Made by a program: the position numbers and the translations under genes. A stretch of DNA of 64,000 nt from DASSUW01 sp963849695 (GTDB lineage Bacteria; Actinomycetota; Thermoleophilia; Solirubrobacterales; Solirubrobacteraceae), in NCBI GenBank assembly GCA_963849695.1, contig CAWKIT010000011.1:124001-188000 (forward strand). Direction: 5' to 3'. Every line of letters begins with the position of its first letter. Position 1 is the first letter of the stretch. The notes below the pieces were generated by a model. It had not been told where the DNA came from and made no database searches. It saw only the letters and a list, made by a program, of their open reading frames with translations. Shown here piece by piece: positions 17,036-26,031 of this stretch.

Positions 17036-17839
17036 CTAAACGGAGGGGGAGGGTTCGACGCGCAGGATCTCCGCCAGCGCCGCCCGGCCGACCTCGAGCT
17101 GGCGCTCGTCCGGCTCGCGCGTGCCGAGCAGGCGCTGGAGCTCGTACCCGGGGCGGCGCAGCGCGCGGGCGAGCGGCGAGCCGGAATGCCGCTCGCACCA
17201 GGCGAAGACCTCGACCGCCACCGCGGTCGACGCGACCGCGACGCCGGCGCCCGCCACCGGACCGGGGCGCTCGAGCACCTGGCGGATGAGCAGCGCGCCG
17301 GCCAGGTTGGACGCCAGCAGCGGCGTCACCAGGTGCGACCCGCAGCGGTCGTGCTCCTTGGCGGCGTCGGCGGCGTCCTGGTCGTCCGGCGACTCGTAGG
17401 CGGCGATCGCCTTGTGCTCGACGCCGTGGTACGCGGCCAGCTCGCCGCCGCGCAGGGCGAGCACGGCGGGCGCGAGCGAGAGCGCGGCGGCGGCGGCCTC
17501 GCCGATCGAGCCGCCGACGCGGCGGCGCATCAGCGCGCCGGTCAGCGAAGCGCCGGCGGCGATGCCGACCACCGACGGCGACTCGAACGGCAGCTTGGCC
17601 TGGGGAAGCGAGCGCTTGACCAGCGGGATCACCACGAACGCCTCGCCGAGCCGCGCGACGCCGCGCAGGCCCGGCACGGGGTCGACGGCCCTCAGACGGG
17701 GCTTGCGGCCCGAGGCGGTCCGGATCTCGCCCGCGTCGTCGCGCACCGACGCCGCCCAATGGGTCGGGCCGTGGACGAGCAGCCCGTTGCGCAGGGCCAT
17801 GCCGCCGAGCCGGAGCTTGTCTTCGGCAACTGGACTCAC
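17036..17839 (-). CDS. DUF1385 family membrane protein
   Basis: 267 residues matching DUF1385: LGGMALRNGLLVHGPTHWAASVR near the N-terminus, central hydrophobic segments (AAAAALSLAPAVLAL, LVTPLLASNLAGALL), and the conserved AAYHGVEHKAIAAYE and HDRCGSHLV motifs whose His/Cys residues suggest a metal site. The family is often next to rpmE and prfA in Firmicutes and has no settled function. The GTG start overlaps the stop of the upstream M20 peptidase gene (GTGA), so the two are co-translated. Confidence 0.85.
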   Translation of the reverse strand: MSPVAEDKLRLGGMALRNGLLVHGPTHWAASVRDDAGEIRTASGRKPRLRAVDPVPGLRGVARLGEAFVVIPLVKRSLPQAKLPFESPSVVGIAAGASLTGALMRRRVGGSIGEAAAAALSLAPAVLALRGGELAAYHGVEHKAIAAYESPDDQDAADAAKEHDRCGSHLVTPLLASNLAGALLIRQVLERPGPVAGAGVAVASTAVAVEVFAWCERHSGSPLARALRRPGYELQRLLGTREPDERQLEVGRAALAEILRVEPSPSV

Positions 17840-19137
17840 AGGAGCCTCCTCGGGAGGTCCACGAAGAAGCTCGCTGCGAACGCGAGGTCGCGGACGTCGA
17901 TGCGTTCGTCGCTGGAGTGGATCAGCGACCAGGTGTCGTACGCGGTCTGATGGCGCTGCGGGAAGAAGCCGTACGCCGCGCAGTCGGGGAACGCCTCGCG
18001 GAACCAGCGGGAATCGGTGAAGGCGGCGAGCACGTACGGCACCGCCTCGGCTCCCGGGTCCTGCTCACCGAGCCAGCCGCGGATGGCGTCCATCAGCGGC
18101 GACTCGATCGCCGAGCGGTTGCCGACCACCTGCTCCATGAACGCGACGTCCAGGCCGTCGGCATCGCCGACCAGCTCGCGCACGCGGCGCATGGTGGCCT
18201 CGCCGTCCATGCCGGGCGGGACGCGGCAGTCGACCTGCAGCTCGGCGTAGGCGGGGATCACGTTGATCTTGTCGGACGCGAAGATGCGGGTGGGCACGGC
18301 GGTCACGCGCAGCGTCGGGTCGACCATCGCGGCGAGCCGCGGCTCGACCTGCTCGATCCGCTCCAGCGCGGCCTGCGGGTCCGACGGGTCCTCGCCGAGC
18401 GCCTCGAGCAGTGCGCGCGGCCCGGCCGTGACGTCGAACTCGCTCTGAAGCTTCCCGAGCCTGCTGACCACGGGCGCGAGCTTGAGCAGCGCGTTGTCGC
18501 CGAACCCGGGGATCGCGGCGTGCGCCGCCCGCCCGCGTGCGCGGACGGTGAACCGGAACGTGCCCTTCTCGGAGCAGCAGACCGGATACAGCCGGCGGTC
18601 GCCGTACGGCATCAGCGGCCCGCCGCCCTCGTTGACGAGCCAGTCGACGCGCGCGAGGTCGGGCCGCTCCTCGGTCAGCCATTGGGCGCCGAGCCGGCCG
18701 CCGGTCTCCTCGTCGACGACCGTGATCAGCTTCAGCTCGCCGCGGGCCGGGCGCCAGCCGTTGCGGGCGAGCGACGCCGCCGCGACCGCCTCGGCGGCGG
18801 TCTGGCCCTTCATGTCGAGCGTGCCGCGGCCCCACAGGAACCCGTCGCGGGTCTCTCCCGACCACGGGTCGAGCGTCCAGTCCTCGGGATCGGCGAGCAC
18901 GGTGTCCACGTGCGACAGATAGCCGAGCACCGGGCCGGGCTCGTCCCCCTTGAGCCGCGCGACGAGGTTCGGGCGCTCGGGCTCGGCGCCGAGCAGCTCG
19001 ACCTCGAGGCCGGCGTCGCGCAGGTAGGCGGCCAGCCACTCCTGGCACTCGCGCTCGTTCCCGGGCGGGTTGACGGTCTTGAAGCGGATCAGCCGCGCCA
19101 GGACGTCGGCGGTCTCCTGCTCCAGCGCGGCGGCCAT
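17836..19137 (-). CDS. M20-family metallopeptidase (ArgE/DapE/CPG2-like)
   Basis: 433 residues. Zinc ligands and catalytic residues follow the M20 order: LSHVDTV (metal His and catalytic Asp), WGRGTLDMKG (bridging Asp), VVDEETGG (catalytic Glu plus metal Glu), the dimerisation-lid domain in the middle (RFTVRARGRAAHAAIPG) and the last His in SLIHSSDERI. It probably hydrolyses peptides or N-acylated amino acids; the exact substrate is not clear. ATG at 19137 gives MAAALEQETADVLARLIRFKTVNPPG, where this family normally starts. It is coupled to the DUF1385 gene downstream. Confidence 0.9.
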   Translation of the reverse strand: MAAALEQETADVLARLIRFKTVNPPGNERECQEWLAAYLRDAGLEVELLGAEPERPNLVARLKGDEPGPVLGYLSHVDTVLADPEDWTLDPWSGETRDGFLWGRGTLDMKGQTAAEAVAAASLARNGWRPARGELKLITVVDEETGGRLGAQWLTEERPDLARVDWLVNEGGGPLMPYGDRRLYPVCCSEKGTFRFTVRARGRAAHAAIPGFGDNALLKLAPVVSRLGKLQSEFDVTAGPRALLEALGEDPSDPQAALERIEQVEPRLAAMVDPTLRVTAVPTRIFASDKINVIPAYAELQVDCRVPPGMDGEATMRRVRELVGDADGLDVAFMEQVVGNRSAIESPLMDAIRGWLGEQDPGAEAVPYVLAAFTDSRWFREAFPDCAAYGFFPQRHQTAYDTWSLIHSSDERIDVRDLAFAASFFVDLPRRLL

Positions 19138-19205
19138 CGCCGGTGATGCTAGTGAACGGTCAGCGCGTCCAGCCTCGGATGGATGGCGCGGCGAGCGCGG
19201 TCGAA

Positions 19206-20264
19206 TCAGAAGGCCGGCATCACGCGGTCGGCCACGAGCTTCAGTTGTCCGTTGATGTCGGGGACGTTCGGCACGTCCTCGCCGGAGAACAGCTTCACGA
19301 GGGACGCGTCCGTGAGGGCGAGCACCATGTGGTTGACGCCCGTGGGCTGGATATCGGTCTTGATCTTCTCCACGCACTCCTCGGGCGTGCCGGCTATCGA
19401 CAGCTTCTCGGCGTACTCGGGCCGGAACAGCTCGACGGCGCGTCGCACGTCGCCCGCGCCCAGCGCGTCCACCACGGGCTGAAGCTCCTCGGCATCTATC
19501 CCGTGACGGGCCAGCTGCTCGGCGGGCATCGAGGAGATGTAGAACGCGACGAGGATGCGCGCCGCGCGCCTGGCCGCCTCGGAGTCCTCGGAGACGACGG
19601 TCACGACCCAGGCGCCGAGGTCGAGCTCGCGCCAGTCGCGACCCGCCCGGTCGGCGCCGACACGTACGTTCTCGGCGACGTAGTCGTACGCCTCGCGCGA
19701 GTACGACAGCGCGTGGTGCAGCCCTTCGGCGAGCTCTCCGGCCGCCTGGAAGGACCGCGGGCCCTTCATGCCCCCCATCTTGATCGGGATCTGGTCCTGG
19801 ACGGGGCGAGCGAACGTGTAGAGGCCGCTGTAGCGGAAGAAGTCGCCCTCGAACGTGATCGCGCCCTCGTCGAGGAAGGTGCGCATCACGTGGATGGCCT
19901 CCTTCAGCCGTGAGAGCGGCTTCTGGTTGGCCCAGTCGATCCCGTACTGCGCGAGCAGGCCGAAGTTGCCGGTCGACACGACCAGCTCCGTGCGTCCTCC
20001 GGTGAGCTCGTCGAGCGTCGCGACCTGCTGGCAGATCAGGGTCGGCTCCCGCAGGAAGACGTGCGTGACGTTCGGGCCGAAGCGGATCCGCTCGGTCTTG
20101 TCGGCGGCGGCCGCGAACAGCACCCAGAGGTCCTTGTGCCAGGTCTCGTCGACCGAGTAGCACGCGTAGAAGCCGAGGTCGTCCGCCGTCTTGATCATCT
20201 CGATCGAATCGGCCAGCGGATAGTCCGGAAGCATGCAGTAGCTGAATCGCATCCCGTTCCCCAC
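19206..20264 (-). CDS. LLM-class flavin/F420-dependent oxidoreductase
   Basis: 352-residue TIM-barrel protein of the luciferase-like monooxygenase superfamily: MRFSYCMLPDYPLADSIEMIKTADDLGFYACYSVDETWHKD, a central GGRTELVVSTGNFG and GDFFRYSGLYTFARP, IPIKMGGMKGPRSFQAAGELAEG, and the C-terminal TPEECVEKIKTDI. It resembles F420-dependent methylene-tetrahydromethanopterin reductase-like enzymes. GTG at 20264 is chosen because AGGAG sits five bases upstream; MRFSYC begins at the fifth residue. It diverges from the iron-sulfur/FAD operon across a short intergenic region with dyads, so these genes may serve one pathway. Confidence 0.88.
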   Translation of the reverse strand: MGNGMRFSYCMLPDYPLADSIEMIKTADDLGFYACYSVDETWHKDLWVLFAAAADKTERIRFGPNVTHVFLREPTLICQQVATLDELTGGRTELVVSTGNFGLLAQYGIDWANQKPLSRLKEAIHVMRTFLDEGAITFEGDFFRYSGLYTFARPVQDQIPIKMGGMKGPRSFQAAGELAEGLHHALSYSREAYDYVAENVRVGADRAGRDWRELDLGAWVVTVVSEDSEAARRAARILVAFYISSMPAEQLARHGIDAEELQPVVDALGAGDVRRAVELFRPEYAEKLSIAGTPEECVEKIKTDIQPTGVNHMVLALTDASLVKLFSGEDVPNVPDINGQLKLVADRVMPAF

Positions 20265-20312
20265 AACTGCTCCTCTCCTCGGTCGCCTACGGACACTATC
20301 CGGGGCGTCAGG

Positions 20313-20347
20313 ACGGTGCACCGTAAACCGTGGGACCATTTGCACCG
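20313..20347. promoter_or_regulatory. Candidate operator between divergent oxidoreductase units
   Basis: A perfect 12-bp palindrome ACGGTGCACCGT (20313-20324) is followed by a second half-site TGCACCG (20341-20347), which also forms a wide dyad with CGGTGCA (20314-20320). It sits midway between the divergent LLM gene and the FeS/FAD operon. The regulator is not identified. Confidence 0.4.
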
Positions 20348-20377
20348 ACCGGGCGACCGACAGAAACGGGGGTCAGC

Positions 20378-21628
20378 GTGTCAGCCGAAGGGGAGAACCT
20401 GAGCCGCGAGTTCGTCGAGCGCTGGCGCGAGAACGCCTACAACTGCTTCTCCTCGGGCCACAAGTTCTGCCGCGAGCCGTGCCCGGTCACCCAGGTCACG
20501 CGCAACGAGAACCACACGCCCACGGCGTTCCACGCGAACATCGTCGCGATGGAGAAGGGCGTCCTGGAGATCGAGGACGTCGCCGACGACTACGTCCACT
20601 GCACGCAGTGCGGCGCGTGCGAGCTGCGCTGCCCCAACACGCTGTTCGTGGGCGACTTCTACCGGGCGCGCACGGAGACCGTGAAGGTGGTCCGCGCGGC
20701 ACGGGCGCTGCTGGTCGACAAGGGGCTCGACCGCGAGCGCTGGAAGCTGTGGAACCGGCTCACCGACGAGCTCAAGAACGAGCCCGTGCTCGGCGTCGAG
20801 AACGGACAGCCGAACGGCCAGGAGCACGTGCGCGACTGGGCCGAGGGCCTCGACCTGCCGATCGGCGGCGAGACCGTGATGTTCGTCGACTGCGAGGCGG
20901 CCTTCTACCGGACCTCGATCCCGCGCGCGACGGCGCAGGTGCTGCAGAAGGCCGGGGTGGAGTTCGGCCTCATGAACGAGCAGTGGTGCTGTGGCGGCCC
21001 CGCGGCGGAGATGGGCTACGTCGAGCAGTCGCGCCGCTTCGCCGAGCACAACCTGGCCGACTGGCGGTCCACGGGGACGAAGCGGATCATCGCCATCGAG
21101 CCGCACGACTACATCCACTTCACCGAGGACTATCCGGCCTACTTCGGCGACGACTTCGACATCGAGGTCGTGCAGATCATGGAGCTGCTCGCGCAACTCA
21201 TCCGCGACGGGCGCCTCCGGCTCGAGAAGCCCATCAACCGGACCGTCACCTACCACGACCCGTGCCGGCTCAACAAGCGCAAGGGCATCTACGAGGCCCC
21301 GCGCGAGATCCTGCGCGCGATTCCGGGCCTGACGTTCAAGGACGTCGACCATGTGACGCAGTGGTCCTTCTGCTCGGGCGGCGGCGGCGGGCTCCCGATC
21401 GAGAAGCCCGAGATCACGGCCGAGATCAGCCGCCGCCGGCTGGAGCGGGCCAAGGAGCTCGACGTCGACATGCTGGTGAGCGCGTGCGTGTGGTCCGAGC
21501 GGCCGCTGGCGACCGCGGGCCGCGAGGCCGGCATCGAGGTGCGCGACATCATCGAGCTCGTCGCCGAGTCCGCCGGGATCGAGGTCGGCGGAAACCTGGG
21601 TGCGTCCGCCGAGGAGGTGGCGCGATGA
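20378..21628 (+). CDS. (Fe-S)-binding oxidoreductase subunit with CCG domains
   Basis: 416 residues. A ferredoxin-type motif CTQCGACELRCP near residue 75 binds one [4Fe-4S] cluster; the N-terminus has another Cys group (CFSSGHKFCREPCP). Two CCG-type repeats follow, WCCGGPAAEMGY and FCSGGGGGLP, as in heterodisulfide reductase HdrD/B and glycolate oxidase GlcF. It likely passes electrons from the FAD partner encoded next to a quinone or other acceptor. GTG at 20378 is the first start in a suitable place. The stop overlaps the next ATG (ATGA). Confidence 0.85.
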   Translation: MSAEGENLSREFVERWRENAYNCFSSGHKFCREPCPVTQVTRNENHTPTAFHANIVAMEKGVLEIEDVADDYVHCTQCGACELRCPNTLFVGDFYRARTETVKVVRAARALLVDKGLDRERWKLWNRLTDELKNEPVLGVENGQPNGQEHVRDWAEGLDLPIGGETVMFVDCEAAFYRTSIPRATAQVLQKAGVEFGLMNEQWCCGGPAAEMGYVEQSRRFAEHNLADWRSTGTKRIIAIEPHDYIHFTEDYPAYFGDDFDIEVVQIMELLAQLIRDGRLRLEKPINRTVTYHDPCRLNKRKGIYEAPREILRAIPGLTFKDVDHVTQWSFCSGGGGGLPIEKPEITAEISRRRLERAKELDVDMLVSACVWSERPLATAGREAGIEVRDIIELVAESAGIEVGGNLGASAEEVAR

Positions 21629-23154
21629 CCGCCGTCACCACGGTCGACCGGCCCGTCGTCGACGAGCTCGAGGCGATCATCGGCGAGCCCGGCTCCGTGC
21701 TCACGAACGTCTCGAGCCGGGCCAACCGCACTCGCGTCCCGGCGCCGTTCCCGGTTCACCGGTGGGCGGAGTTCATGCCGGCGGCGGTCGTCCTGCCGCG
21801 GACGGCCGAGCAGGTCTCGGAGATCGTGAAGCTCGCGAACCGCCACCGGATCCCGCTCGTGCCGCGCGCCGGCGGGACCGGCCTCGCCGACGGAGCCGTG
21901 CCGCTACGCGGCGGCATCGTGGTCGACGTCAAGCTGATGAACCAGATCAAGGACATCGACCTCGTCGACCGCACCGTCACGGTGGGCCCCGGCATCAACA
22001 TGATGACGCTCAACCGGGAGCTCAAGCAGTACGGGGTGATCTATCCCGACGATCCGGCGTCCTATCCGTGCTCGCTCGTCGGCGGGCGGATCGCGTGCAG
22101 CGGCATGTCGCTCTTGAACGCCCGCTACGGGCACACGCGCGACCTCGTCATCTCGTTCCAGATCGTTCTCCCGACCGGCGAGATCCTCGAGGTCGGCGAC
22201 GGCGGCGGCCGCAAGCTGCGCAAGTCATCCACCGGCTACCACCTCAAGCAGCTGTTCATGGGCCACCAGGGCACGCTCGGCATCGTCACCGAGGCGACGC
22301 TCGAGCTCGCGCCCCGCGCGGAGGCCGAGTTCGCCGCCTTCTTCGCCTACGACGACTACATGAAGGCGTACCGCGCCATGGCCAACGTCGCGCGGTCGGG
22401 GCTGGGGACGATCGCGGGCGTGGTGCTGTTCGACGAGAAGAAGATCGCCTACCTGCGGCGCGACGACGAGGCGTTCATCCCGATGCCGCCGTGGGTGGCC
22501 TCGGTGATCGCCGTGGCGCTCTACGGAGCCAAGGTCGAGGTACAGGCGGCCTCGAAGCGGATCATGGAGCTGGGCCGCACGGAGGGCGGGAAGTACACCG
22601 GCGACGAGATGGCGGCCGGTGACTGGGCGTCGCGCCACGACCGCTACGCCAACCCGCTGCACGGACGGACGCGCGACGGAACGGTGGCTCCGATGTCGTG
22701 GCACTGCGAGGACGCCGCCCTGAACTACAGCGTGCTCCCGCAGGTGCGCGAGGAGTGGCACGCGCTCGTCGAGGAGTACTCGGAGCGCTACGGGATCTTC
22801 GACGACTGGGGCATGTTCGCGTACACCACCGGCGCCTACAAGCCGTGGGGCGACTACCTCGTGGAGATCGACGTCGGCATCTGGGAGCAGCGGCTCGACG
22901 ACGCGAACTGGGCCGGCTGGGTCGAGCTCAAGCGCAAGATCTCGGAGGTGTCGCTCAAGTACGGCGGCTCGATCACCTCCTGCCACGGCGCCACGCGCGA
23001 GGGCGACGCCGAGCTGGTCCCGCAGGAGATGGGCTCGGGCTGGGACGTGATGAAGAGGATCAAGCGCGAGTTCGACCCGAACAACATCATGAACCCGGGC
23101 AAGCTGATGCTCGACGAGGCTTACGTCGAGACGAACGGCGGAGGGCCGCGATGA
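21625..23154 (+). CDS. FAD-binding oxidoreductase, GlcD/D-lactate dehydrogenase type
   Basis: 509 residues of the FAD-PCMH/VAO fold: AAVVLPRTAEQVSEIVKLAN, the FAD loop PLVPRAGGTGLADGAVPLRGG, YPDDPASYPCSLVGG, and a long C-terminal cap ending in FDPNNIMNPGKLML, the usual end of GlcD-like subunits. With the iron-sulfur protein upstream it should form a 2-hydroxyacid or related alcohol dehydrogenase complex linked to the respiratory chain. The precise substrate is not evident. GAGGAGG at 21611-21617 is a strong ribosome binding site seven bases before the ATG. Confidence 0.88.
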   Translation: MTAVTTVDRPVVDELEAIIGEPGSVLTNVSSRANRTRVPAPFPVHRWAEFMPAAVVLPRTAEQVSEIVKLANRHRIPLVPRAGGTGLADGAVPLRGGIVVDVKLMNQIKDIDLVDRTVTVGPGINMMTLNRELKQYGVIYPDDPASYPCSLVGGRIACSGMSLLNARYGHTRDLVISFQIVLPTGEILEVGDGGGRKLRKSSTGYHLKQLFMGHQGTLGIVTEATLELAPRAEAEFAAFFAYDDYMKAYRAMANVARSGLGTIAGVVLFDEKKIAYLRRDDEAFIPMPPWVASVIAVALYGAKVEVQAASKRIMELGRTEGGKYTGDEMAAGDWASRHDRYANPLHGRTRDGTVAPMSWHCEDAALNYSVLPQVREEWHALVEEYSERYGIFDDWGMFAYTTGAYKPWGDYLVEIDVGIWEQRLDDANWAGWVELKRKISEVSLKYGGSITSCHGATREGDAELVPQEMGSGWDVMKRIKREFDPNNIMNPGKLMLDEAYVETNGGGPR

Positions 23155-23465
23155 GACGTTTCCGGCAGGACGAGCAGCAGCCACCGGAGCCGCAGCCGAT
23201 CGCCGACGGCGTGATCATGCGACTCGAGCACGTGTTCGAGGTCGACCCGGAACTGATGGAGACCAACTTCCGGCAGCAGTCGATGCCGGTGTGGGACACC
23301 GAGCGGATCGTCGACAGCCGCTGGGAGCACCTGGACTGGATGCACGGCCACTTCGCCGACGAGCTGCTGGTTGCAGGCGAGCCGGACGAGCTGCGCGATG
23401 AGCCCGTGGCCGACCAGCCGGAGGTGGAGAGCCGCAAGGAGGACGCGTCCGACGCTCCGGGCTGA
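23151..23465 (+). CDS. Small hypothetical protein of the FeS/FAD operon
   Basis: 104 residues, charged and without membrane segments. Recognisable only as DGVIMRLEHVFEVDPELMETNFRQQSMPVWDTERIVDSRWEHLDW; the tail is acidic. GGAGGG precedes the ATG, and the ATG overlaps the stop of the FAD subunit, so it is translated with it. It may be a third subunit, a maturation factor or a domain that other organisms fuse to the dehydrogenase. I do not recognise a family. Confidence 0.65.
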   Translation: MRRFRQDEQQPPEPQPIADGVIMRLEHVFEVDPELMETNFRQQSMPVWDTERIVDSRWEHLDWMHGHFADELLVAGEPDELRDEPVADQPEVESRKEDASDAPG

Positions 23466-23510
23466 TGGCGGCCCCCCACCGCCGGGCCCACTGCTGCGAG
23501 TCGACAGCAG

Positions 23511-24644
23511 CTACGGGACAGGCGCGCCGAGCAGCCAGGCGGCGACGCCCGCGAGCGCGCCGCCCACGAGCGCCCACAGCGCCGGCCGGCCGGCCACGAG
23601 CAGGGCCGCCGCCGCGGCGAGCACGCCCCATTGCCAGACCTCTTCGATCGCCTGCGCGAGCGGCACGGCGGCGCCCAGGATCGCGCCCACCGCGGCCGGC
23701 CCGGCGCCGTCGAGGAACGCGCGCGCGTTGGGGGACTGCCGGATCCGCACGAAGCGGTCGCCGAGGACAGCCACCACGACAAACGACGGCGCGAACGCGA
23801 TCGCCGACGCCAACAGCGCGCCGCCGAGACCGGCCGCGGCCCAGCCGACCATCGCCACCGTATGGACCACCGGACCGGGCGTGAGCTGACCGTACGCGAC
23901 CGCGTTGGCGAACTCGGCATCGGTCATCCACCCGTAGGTGTCCACGGCGTCGGCCTGCATGAGCGGGATGATCACGAAGCCGCCGCCGTAGGAGAGGGCA
24001 CCGACCTTGAAGGCCGTCCAGGCCAGCGCGGGGAGCGTGGCGGCGGCCAGCACGAGCGCGGCCGGCGAGAGCGACAAAGCGGCGCCGGGCCTGCGGCGCC
24101 ACGCCAGCTCGGCGAGCCCGCAGCCGAGCAGGACGAGCACCACGCCCGGGCCGACCGCGACCGTCGCGGCGGCGGCCAGAACGGCGTACACGGCTGCCCG
24201 GACGCGCGCCGCGCCGTGGTGAGCTTCCAGGCTCGAGCGTCCCAGCGCGAGCCCCGCCTGGACGACCACCGCCACGACCGCCGCGACGCCACCCGCTCCG
24301 ACGGCGCGGATCCAGGCCGGCGGCGAGTCCGACAGCGCGAGCGCGGCGATCGCCAGCAGGATCACCAGTCCCGGCAGGATGAAGGCAAGGCCGCCGACGA
24401 GCATGCCGGCCGGGCCGCCGGCGCGCCGGGCGCAGTAGACCGCCAGCTGGGTGCCGCCGGGTCCCGGTAGCAGCTGGGTGGCCGCGTTGGCGTCCTCGAA
24501 CTCGCGCGCGTCGATCCAGCGCCGCCGGTCGACGCACAGCTCGCGAAGGAGCGCGATCTGCGCCGGCGGGCCGCCGAAGCTGGTGATGCCGATCCGAGCC
24601 CACTCGCGCACTACGGTCGTGAGAGGGGCGGCGCGTCGTCGCAT
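23511..24644 (-). CDS. chrA: Chromate transporter, two-domain form
   Basis: 377 residues with about ten to twelve hydrophobic helices in two CHR domains. The first has ARIGITSFGGPPAQIALL and NAATQLLPGPGGTQLAVY; the second repeats the pattern as FKVGALSYGGGFVIIPLM and NAVAYGQLTPGPVVHTVAMVGW. Long-form ChrA proteins export chromate, using the proton gradient, and many homologues have unknown anion substrates. The gene is transcribed away from rarA with only 20 bp between starts, so promoters overlap. Confidence 0.9.
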   Translation of the reverse strand: MRRRAAPLTTVVREWARIGITSFGGPPAQIALLRELCVDRRRWIDAREFEDANAATQLLPGPGGTQLAVYCARRAGGPAGMLVGGLAFILPGLVILLAIAALALSDSPPAWIRAVGAGGVAAVVAVVVQAGLALGRSSLEAHHGAARVRAAVYAVLAAAATVAVGPGVVLVLLGCGLAELAWRRRPGAALSLSPAALVLAAATLPALAWTAFKVGALSYGGGFVIIPLMQADAVDTYGWMTDAEFANAVAYGQLTPGPVVHTVAMVGWAAAGLGGALLASAIAFAPSFVVVAVLGDRFVRIRQSPNARAFLDGAGPAAVGAILGAAVPLAQAIEEVWQWGVLAAAAALLVAGRPALWALVGGALAGVAAWLLGAPVP

Positions 24645-24664
24645 GGCTGCGCGAAGATAGACGT

Positions 24665-25969
24665 ATGGAGCGGCTGTTCGACCCGCCCGAGAAACGACCT
24701 GATCACAGGCTGCCGGCCGACGGGCCGCTCGCGGCGCGGATGCGGCCGACCACGTTGGAGGAGTTCGTCGGCCAGGAGCACCTGCTCGCGCCCGGCTCGG
24801 CGCTGCGGGCCGCGCTCGAGTCCGGCCACCCGCATTCGATGGTGCTGTACGGCCCGCCCGGGACCGGCAAGACCACGCTGGCGCGGCTGGCCGCCGCCCA
24901 CGCGGACGCTGCGTTCGAGGAGCTGTCGGCCGTCCAGGCCGGCCGCCCGGAGGTGCGCGAGGTGATCGCGCGCGCCCGCGAGCGGCGCTCCGGCGGCCGC
25001 CCGACGATCTTCTTCCTCGACGAGATCCATCGCTTCAACAAGGCGCAGCAGGACGCGCTGCTGCCCGCGGTCGAGGACGGCCTGGTGACGCTGATCGGCG
25101 CCACGACCGAGAACCCGTACTTCGAGGTCAACAACGCGCTGCTCTCGCGCACGCAGATCTACGAGCTCGAGCAGCTGACCACCGACGACATCGAGACGCT
25201 GCTGCGGCGGGCGATCGAGCGCGGCGAGTGCCCGAAGGTGACCGTCGGCGACGATGTGACCGAGTTCCTCGCCGCCCGCGCCAACGGCGACGCGCGCGCC
25301 GCCCTCAACGCGCTCGAGCTCGCGTGCTCGACGGCCACCGGCGAGCACGTGACGCTGGCCGACGCCGAGGACGCGATGCAGCGCAAGGCGGTGCTGTACG
25401 ACAAGGGCGGCGACCAGCACTACGACTACATCTCGGCCTGGATCAAGTCGACGCGCGGGTCGGACCCGGACGCCTCGCTCTACTACCTCGCCGCCATGCT
25501 CGAGGGCGGCGAGGATGCGCGCTTCATCGCCCGCCGCATGATCGTCCTGGCCTCGGAGGATGTCGGCAACGCCGAGCCGCAGGCGCTGCCGATCGCGGTC
25601 GCAGCCGCGCAGGCGGTCGAGCACGTCGGCCTGCCCGAGGCGTGGTTCGCGCTCGCCCAGGCGGCGATCTACCTGTCATTGGCGCCGAAGTCGGACGCGG
25701 TCAAGCGGGCCATCGGCGAGGTTCGCTCGCACATCGGCGAGCACGGCGCCGCGCGGCCGCCCGCCGCGCTCCAGTCGGCGGCCTACCCGGGAGCCGCGAC
25801 GCTCGGCCGCGGCGCCGGCTACGACTACCCGCACGCCCACCCGGGTCACGTGAACCAGCAGGAGCACCTGCCCGAGGGCCTCGGCGACCTGCGCTTCTAT
25901 CACCCGGACGACGCCGAGGCCGACATGCGCGAGCGCCTGGAGCGGATCCGCCGCGCCCGCGGACGATGA
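24665..25969 (+). CDS. rarA: Replication-associated recombination ATPase RarA/MgsA
   Basis: 434 residues of the clamp-loader AAA+ family. ARMRPTTLEEFVGQEHLL is the RarA/RuvB-type N-terminus; Walker A GPPGTGKTT, Walker B FFLDEIHRFNKAQQDALLP, sensor 1 GATTENPYFEVNNALLSRT, and the helical C-terminal domain SEDVGNAEPQALPIAVAA and GAGYDYPHAHPGHV, which is specific to RarA. It acts at stalled replication forks with single-strand binding protein and clamp loader. ATG at 24665. Confidence 0.95.
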   Translation: MERLFDPPEKRPDHRLPADGPLAARMRPTTLEEFVGQEHLLAPGSALRAALESGHPHSMVLYGPPGTGKTTLARLAAAHADAAFEELSAVQAGRPEVREVIARARERRSGGRPTIFFLDEIHRFNKAQQDALLPAVEDGLVTLIGATTENPYFEVNNALLSRTQIYELEQLTTDDIETLLRRAIERGECPKVTVGDDVTEFLAARANGDARAALNALELACSTATGEHVTLADAEDAMQRKAVLYDKGGDQHYDYISAWIKSTRGSDPDASLYYLAAMLEGGEDARFIARRMIVLASEDVGNAEPQALPIAVAAAQAVEHVGLPEAWFALAQAAIYLSLAPKSDAVKRAIGEVRSHIGEHGAARPPAALQSAAYPGAATLGRGAGYDYPHAHPGHVNQQEHLPEGLGDLRFYHPDDAEADMRERLERIRRARGR

Positions 25970-26031
25970 CGGTCGACCGCCTGGCGGCCCGGGCGCTACC
26001 GCACCCGGGTCACGACGACGACGGGCGTGGC

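Noticed and set aside
19206..20264. Bacterial luciferase
   Set aside because: Only the superfamily fold matches; no LuxB partner or fatty-acid reductase genes are present, so an F420 or flavin oxidoreductase is more likely.
25970..26031. Two CCCGGG elements in the rarA/dehydrogenase spacer as a terminator
   Set aside because: The palindromes are short and do not pair into one stem of convincing length.
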